Assembly (NCBI GenBank): GCA_003999685.1
Contig: CP021225.1
Coordinates: 930,001-994,000, forward strand
Source: Taiwanofungus camphoratus
Lineage: Eukaryota; Basidiomycota; Agaricomycetes; Polyporales; Taiwanofungaceae
Reading direction: 5' to 3'
Length of the DNA: 64,000 bases
Position numbers and translations under genes: made by a program. The notes beneath the pieces are model-generated. The model was not told the DNA's origin. It searched no databases and worked only from the letters and a program-made list of their open reading frames with translations. Below are positions 58,265 to 64,000 of the stretch, piece after piece; position 1 is the first letter of the stretch; every line of letters begins with the position of its first letter.

Positions 58265-60816
58265 TCATAGCCGAGCATTCTTCGGCATCTGCTTGATAGC
58301 TTGCCGCACACCGAGATCTCCCAGTACGTCTTCGGCTGCATTCAAAAGCTCAGACAAGTTGGCTTCCACATGGGAATAACACAGTACTCACCACCACCCA
58401 AAAGCGCATCGAACGTCACCGTTCTGTGGTACTGAGGACGTCGAAGTCAGTAAACATACGCTTGGCTTGAGAAGAAACTAGTTTCAGGCGTACATGCTCT
58501 ATGACGCGGCCCATACCCGTCTTCGTCACTCCGCGTCCGCCGAAGATTTGTACTGCGTCGCGCGCGGTCTCCTGGGCAGAACGCGTAGCATACATCTTCA
58601 ACAAGGCAATTGGACTGCGGAATAAATTATGAGCGGACTGCAGCACGTGGCTTACGGAGGAACATACCCCGCAAGCAATTCTGCTTGCTGTTTGTAACTC
58701 TATTGAAACATCTAGTCACTGACATGAGCGCATGGCAAAAATGCGAGAACTTGCCATGTTATTCATCTGATGTGTAAGGTTCTCCAACCACGCCTGCACG
58801 CTTTCCGTTCGGGCAATCATCGATGCAATTTTAGCACGGATGACAGCTTGCGAGCTGAGTGGCTTTCCGAACGCCTTCCGCTGGGTTATCCATCTGTAGT
58901 GAAGCAAGATGCAGAGTCAGGTATTGGAAGAGTAATGTAGACATCAAAGGACGAGACACGAAGACTGACTTCATAGATTCTTCGACGATATTGCGCTGTG
59001 TCTGGGCCGACGCGCAACACATGACCCATCGTTCGTGATTGAAGTTACTGTCCAGGAATGACAGTTTCTCAGCACTCCAACGCCATTGACATCGAGAAGT
59101 AAAACAGACCTGAGTATGACGAAGACACCACCATCTATTGGCCCGAGTGTGTTCTCTATAGGCACCTTAACGTTGTCGAAGGTGATATATGCCGTGCCCG
59201 CGGTGGAAGAATAGGAGGTTTTGATCGCCTTGGTCTCCACGCCTTCGCTTCGCTCAACAAGGATCGCAGTGAGCCCTTTCTAGATGACCACATCGTGAGC
59301 GAGACTATGTCTAAAACTAAATGACGTGCGGACTGACCTCCGTTTTGCAGCCGACGGTGAAGCTGGCAAATAGACAATGCTTGAGTGGCGTGATCTCAGT
59401 AAGCAGATCAACACTTACTAGTCCGAGAACCTGCAAGCAACGCATAGCGTAAGTCAGTTCGATATCCACGTTCGCGAAAGACAATACTTACGTCCCGTTC
59501 GTGATCCACTTCTTCGTCCCGTTAATGATCCAGTGCTTCCCATCTTCCGTCTTCTTCGCAGTCGTCTTCAAGCCCGATACATCCGAGCCAGCAAACGCCT
59601 CCGAAATTGCAAGCGAGATAAACTTGTTCCCAGAGAGCACTTCGCCCATCACGCGCTCGCGCAGCGCGGGAGCGCCGAAGTGCATAACGGGTGGGAGCCC
59701 AATCACGACGCCCCCGTTCAGCCCGTCCTGATATCCACGCATACCGCAACGCGATAGTTCTTGGTTGACAACGAGCTATTCAACAGGATATGCGTCCAGT
59801 TATTATGGAAACGCAGTAGACCATGACTCACTTCGTGGAAATAGTCGAACTACAGCAAGAGGTGCATCAGCATCATATACACGGTCGGGTGACGCTCAAG
59901 AACAACGAACCTCCTCGGGTGTGACAGCCCCGTTCATCAAAGTGAGGCCTTTCAGATGCCTTCCTGGACCCATACGCATATGATGTAGATTCAACTCGCT
60001 AAAAAGAAATTAATGAAAGTCTGTAGGATTTCGCTGTCACTACCGCTTACGCCATCTTCTGTATCACACTAAGACTTGGTCGCTTGCCATCGTCTTCTCT
60101 CGCCTATATCCTATCAGTCAACGACAACATCAGCTTGAACTGCTCAAGACTCGCCTGTGCGTCGGGCATGATATGCTCGTCAACGAAGGTGCGCATCTCC
60201 CGTTGCAGACGTCTGTGACTCTTAAAGTCACACATAAGCCAGTTGCTCGTTTGCCTGATTGAGACAGAGACCTCACCTCCTTATAATATGGACTGTGGAA
60301 GCTCTCCACGAGCCACGTTGCTTCCGAGTACGGCACCTTACTCACAGTGCCTGGTATGCGGTTTACTAGCATGCTCTGCTCGCCTTCAATTATGCCGATC
60401 TGAAGGCGAGAATATTGCGGTCTCTGGAGAACCTCATGACGATGAAGACCGTAGAAAGCCTCTGTTGCATCTTGGCCGGCTGACGTTGGCAGACCAATTC
60501 AGACGGAGCAACACATTTCATCTTGCTGTACACGTACGGATTTCATCCGAGAGTAGAACAGCCGCTCCCCCCGGGTGCAGGTCCTTGAATCTTGTCACAT
60601 CATATACTTTTGTGTCGATAACAAGCCACTGGCGTACAGCAGGTGAGTTACAATGTGCTACAGTGCCTTGACAATGCAATCACTCACCAAATCGTCGGGT
60701 TTGTTGTGCTACAGAGAGGGTCCATATTGCATCAGTAAAGGTGGCGAGATGCGCAATACGAGACCAACCTTTGCGACCTCATCCCGTGTGAGCTGCCTGA
60801 ATTCCTTCGCAGCCAT
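58265..60816 (-). CDS. Cytochrome b5-acyl-CoA dehydrogenase fusion protein
   Basis: Flavoenzyme of fatty-acyl oxidation with an N-terminal heme domain. The start at 60816 gives MAAKEFRQLTRDEVAKHNK. The cytochrome b5 domain has VIDTKVYDVTRFKDLHPGG, with the heme-ligating His in HPGG, and the second ligand region FYGLHRHEVL. The dehydrogenase part then follows: NQELSRCGMRGYQDGLNG, MHFGAPALRERVMGEVLSGN, SLAISEAFAGSDVSGLKTTA and GKHWIINGTKKWITNGT (FAD/substrate-binding middle domain). Next are KAIKTSYSSTAGTAYITFDN and NFNHERWVMCCASAQTQRN. The C-terminal helical domain has ITQRKAFGKPLSSQAVIRAK and VQIFGGRGVTKTGMGRVIEH. The last exon ends QMPKNARL at the stop 58265-58267. More than ten short introns occur. 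The fusion is known among fungal ACADs; the substrate range is not evident. Confidence 0.88.
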
Positions 60817-61799
60817 CCCAAACGAATTGATAGAACGTGGTCAAAAGATGAGGAGACGTAAAGAAAGAAGTCTGAGGTCGATAGGGTGCAGCAGGGAGAA
60901 CTGGCGGTCAGACTTATAACTCAGCTTCTGATGAGGGGCCAACTCTCACATGTCGTTCGTCCACGCGCCCGGCGTCACGATCGATGGTCCTGTGATGACC
61001 TGAACTGCCCACGTGATGGCGATGACCCGCTCTCCGTTTTGGGCAGCCAGAACACTTGCTCTCCACCACAATATTGAGCTCCGAGCTCTGGCGCCAGGAT
61101 CCAAATTTCTACACCTTAATGCATCTTACTTTTCAACTTGTAATACTACTTGGCATCTTTAATTACAGTACTCAACAACGCTCTCACCGCCTCAAAATGT
61201 TTGGGGATCAAGGGTTGGCACGGGCGACCCTCAATGCTCACACACATCGGCCAGTAACCTCTCACGTCCTCCATGGACCAGCGCTTGGAGAACTTCTTCG
61301 TAGCCCGAGTGGCCGCGAAGTTGACGTTGGAGTTAGGTAAAAACGCTAGACTCGTAAGTACTCAGTAACAGTCGGAACAAATCCACATGCTGCTGCTATA
61401 TATTAGCACCTATCGACGTGAATCGCATGCCCATGCTCTATCGAACAGGACGCTTAAAACTTTCCGACAGTCTTAGCCTCACTTCAACTTTGGGTAATCT
61501 CATTCCGACACTTATAACATTGATTACATTTGATTGCCGTGAACCACGTTGCGGGGCCTATCTGATACAGCATCGCAGGAACAGTTCTGGTACCAAGTGT
61601 GACTTTCTCGAAGTGCATGTGTCACTAAGCAATATCCTTGTATTCTTGATTCTCTTGGTTCCGTTTGCACTCTTTCGGTGGGCTGTCTGCCGAGCCACTC
61701 CGTCAACTCCATCCGCCCTCATCCCCTAAAGAGTGAAAATGTTCCGAGTACGTACAGGTACGTACACATTATTGATAGGCCCAACGTGCTACCAAGCTA
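60817..61799. other. Region without a recognised gene
   Basis: This is the upstream flank of the cytochrome b5 fusion gene. Frames at 61056-61340 and 61418-61729 (plus) and 61524-61712 (minus) show no family motif and look like decayed or non-coding DNA. Confidence 0.45.
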
Positions 61800-62105
61800 G
61801 GAAAACCTTCATGGATTGCACAAACACGTCCACATTCGCTTGCGGGTCAAGTTTCATACCAAGCACAAAATGTTGCTGCACGATATCACGCCCCCCTTGC
61901 ACGATTGCCAGTCATTCTTGTCACAAAACCTGTTGACTAAGGGTGGGATGATTGTGCGGTCGAATGCGGAATTCATCAGCTTGCCTAAAAATGCGGTTGA
62001 GGCTGCAGCAACTTTTCTGTTCGTGAGGCTCGACAATTGCACGTTGCTATCGTTGGTGTGCTACCCGTGGATGCGGCCATTCCGTCAGACCGAACAGTCA
62101 TGACT
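61740..62105 (-). pseudogene. Fragment of an unidentified gene with a frameshift
   Basis: On the minus strand, LSSLTNRKVAAASTAFLGKL, then DRTIIPPLVNRFCDKNDWQ, is well coded. The frame ends shortly after a run of six G. A shift by one base at that run continues with GRDIVQQHFVLGMKLDPQA, then NVDVFVQSMKVFLAW, before a TAG. Two strongly protein-like pieces joined by a one-base change at a homopolymer point to a broken gene. I cannot name the family. An uncalled intron is less likely, because the two pieces abut without splice signals. Confidence 0.4.
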
Positions 62106-62350
62106 CACGCATACCAGCTCAGATCCCTGCATACGTCGGCGAAGGGGGCCTTCATTCATCGGACAGTATGTGGTCGTCCGCCTCGCGCGTATGAGCCTTC
62201 CATCGGTCATAGGGAACTATAGACAGAACTTGCTACATTTGTCTGGACATGCAGCCAGGACAAGTATGCTGACCATGCAATACAACACGAGGGCCCGATG
62301 GTGAAGTATTGAATACGCAAGAAGAATACACCCTCATCACATCTAACTTA
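62106..62350. other. Short spacer, no gene recognised
   Basis: This spacer lies between the unidentified fragment and the P450 remnant. No feature is supported. Confidence 0.4.
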
Positions 62351-62990
62351 CTAGATCCGCTTCAGTAATCCTACCTCAAGCGGCATTTTCGGATCGTTGC
62401 TCTCCTTTCCTACTGCTGGATACTTGACGTTAGCTACATTCCACACGATTGTCAAGTTGAACGTGAAGTTTGATAGCAGGACAGACAAACCGGCTTTTGT
62501 TGAGATTTCTGAAATAGATGTCATGCACTTGCGAGGGTGAGTCAAGTTGAAATGCTCACTCACTTCCAATTCGGAGAACTTGAAACCGCTATGTGCATTG
62601 TCAGATTTAGTCAGGAGTAGATTGAGTAGTAAGTCATGATATACATACATGCAATCTCTATCACTACCGAAGAAGTCATTCTGGCACAGGTCATCCATTA
62701 GATAAGTGAAGGACATTGCTACTTACATTTTAGAGTAGACGCCAGGGATAAGCGCGTCATTGACAGCGCTAGGGCAAGCTCGGGCTCAAATTTCTATTAA
62801 AGAGGATCCTCGCCTCAGATTGCTTTGTTCGTGTTGGATCCGAGAGCGCCAACGATGATCTGAGTACCCTTTGCGATGGAGATTTCAGTCATCAGCGTTC
62901 CGTCGAGTCCATGGAGTATTTCTAGTAGGAATAGAGGATAGGTGAGGCCCAGTGAATAGGCGCAAGGATCTCTCGTAGGCACATTCACGC
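62351..62990 (-). pseudogene. Truncated cytochrome P450 pseudogene
   Basis: The C-terminal third of a basidiomycete P450 can be read on the minus strand. GLDGTLMTEISIAKGTQIIV, then GALGSNTNKAI, runs into a TGA at the position of the conserved Trp before GED. The heme region reads FFGSDRDC, then, after a small intron, IGFKFSELE. One base seems lost in front of it (ACTTCTTCGG where ACTTTCTTCGG would keep frame). The usual GGGRxCIGF spacing is altered to GSDRDC. The end is TIVWNVANVKYPAVGKESND, then KMPLEVGLLKRI and the stop at 62351-62353. Upstream of about 62990 no P450 sequence (N-terminal helices, I helix, ExxR) is visible. The gene is truncated and should be inactive. Confidence 0.75.
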
Positions 62991-63356
62991 GCTTAATGAG
63001 TTGACCAGGACGTTCACTATCATATAACGGGGTTTAAGAAACATGAATGTCGTCGCCAGTAGCTAGCGTAAGTGATCGCTCATGGTCGCAAGGTTTCCCG
63101 ACTCGGACCCACAGCGTCAATATATGGGAGCTGCATCAATTAAATCCTCGTATTTTACAGTTCACCTTATATCAAGCGTGCGCTGGAGTCGACTACCGTT
63201 TATTATTCTTGATATGGATAGCTCCATGGCCCCTATCATCATCCCCAGATGAACGGAACGAATTCGAAATGAAAGGCAATGGCACAATTGCAAGCCTTCA
63301 ACTATCGCTCCATAACGCAGAATGACTATTTTACAACATTGCGACGCGTTATCCCT
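62991..63356. other. Spacer, no gene recognised
   Basis: This stretch lies between the P450 remnant and the Tudor-like gene. The plus-strand frame at 63047-63325 has no motif. Missing P450 exons are not found here. Confidence 0.4.
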
Positions 63357-63777
63357 TCATATCTTTTCAACGATGTTCATCTCCTGCAAGAGCAAAGCGT
63401 TCAGCGTCAGTGACAAGATCACGAGCACAACAAGGACGCACCAGATAGTTGGTGGTCTTTTTAGTGCTGTCGTTCTTGATTGCATAGCGAGTTTGCTAGG
63501 AAACGCACACAACTCATGATGTCAGCCGATAAGATTAAGTCACAGAATGCGTACCCCATCCTCAGTCTGGAAGACATCCTCGACGACACCGGTTGAGTGA
63601 GAGACATTCTCGGAACCACCTATAGTAATGATCGCCTCAACGTCTTGTTCCCGGGTTTCGACTGTTATGGGCCGCTTACCACCGACAGGGCGGTACTCAA
63701 CCTTGTCACCTTTCTGGAAATTACTCAGTATTTCGATGAGGTAGCACAAGTTGCGAAAATACCTTGTATTCGGTCAT
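63357..63777 (-). CDS. Hypervirulence-associated Tudor-like (DUF2945) protein
   Basis: A small protein of about 85 residues from four exons. The start at 63777 gives MTEYK. After an intron ending TTTCCAG come KGDKVEYRPVGGKR and ENVSHSTGVVEDVFQTEDG. An intron with GTACGC...CCTAG ends joins this to QTRYAIKNDSTKKTTNYL. A last intron (GTGCGT...TTGCAG) leads to EMNIVEKI and the stop at 63357-63359. The KGDxVxYxPVGG...STGxVxxV pattern and the YxIxND...TTxYxExNI end are those of the Tudor-like HVA1 family. The family is widespread in fungi and bacteria, and its molecular role is unclear. The name reflects early family labels and does not show any role in disease here. Confidence 0.82.
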
Positions 63778-64000
63778 TGTAGAAGTTGCAAATCAATTCA
63801 GGCGTGGCAGAGCGCAAGAGTACAAGGAGAAGATCTGGGATACCGCATGAGTGAGGTTCCCTGTTTATATAGCTATCCAGGGAGCACTGAGTCATGGATG
63901 TCGTCACCGGTAAAGACATTGAGATGTGTTACTGGCTGCGTCACGCGGAAGAGCAAAGAGCGTGAACTTGCCTAGAAAGCGTTGGAGCGTGCATCCAGAT
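63778..64000. promoter_or_regulatory. Upstream flank of the Tudor-like gene
   Basis: No gene is recognised in the last 223 bp. A minus-strand frame at 63725-63919 overlaps the start of the Tudor-like gene and looks like a shadow. The region probably contains that gene's promoter. Confidence 0.35.

Overview
The window is nuclear DNA of a filamentous basidiomycete, most likely an agaricomycete. Genes are split by many short introns, commonly about 50-65 nt with GT-AG ends. The gene set is eukaryotic housekeeping (RNA polymerase subunit Rpb5, COMPASS subunit Swd2, a MYST acetyltransferase, Spt2, a CPSF6-like factor). It also has typical fungal accessory families (urease, secreted pepsin-like protease, F-box proteins, P450, hypervirulence-type Tudor protein). 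There are no operons or bacterial signals. Exon limits were read by eye from reading frame, splice signals and remembered family conservation. Outer gene limits are usually firmer than internal splice sites.

Layout. 1-12.5 kb: divergent rpb5/swd2, an F-box-like gene, a TRAP-alpha-like ER protein, a complex I subunit, an enoyl-CoA isomerase-like enzyme and an aspartic protease with a tandemly duplicated exon-intron unit. 13.7-20.7 kb: LAMMER kinase divergent from a MYST histone acetyltransferase with two PHD fingers. 21.2-23.1 kb: an ankyrin-type gene ruined by stops and frameshifts. 24.3-31.4 kb: an ICMT-like methyltransferase, F-box-like debris, a GFA-family zinc protein and a DUF1295 membrane reductase. 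32.2-38 kb: an intron-containing tRNA-Ala, a thioredoxin-fold protein and two small conserved or hypothetical proteins. 38.8-44 kb: urease, convergent with a long low-complexity hypothetical protein.

44.3-50.5 kb is a repeat island: an intron-containing tRNA-Glu(CTC), decayed tRNA-like copies, almost CpG-free AT-rich DNA, a head-to-tail tandem repeat with a 1.4 kb unit, and a short non-autonomous hAT-like element with an 8-bp target duplication. 51.4-64 kb returns to genes: an MFS transporter whose first intron carries a foreign segment, Spt2, a CPSF6-like RNA-binding protein, a cytochrome b5-acyl-CoA dehydrogenase fusion, a P450 pseudogene and a Tudor-like protein.

Several genes act in nuclear gene expression (Rpb5, Swd2, MYST, Spt2, CPSF6-like, LAMMER kinase) and others in lipid or redox metabolism, but no dedicated pathway cluster is evident. 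The most unusual material is the CpG-depleted repeat island, the inserted segment in the transporter intron and the series of decaying genes. No wholly new multi-gene system was recognised.
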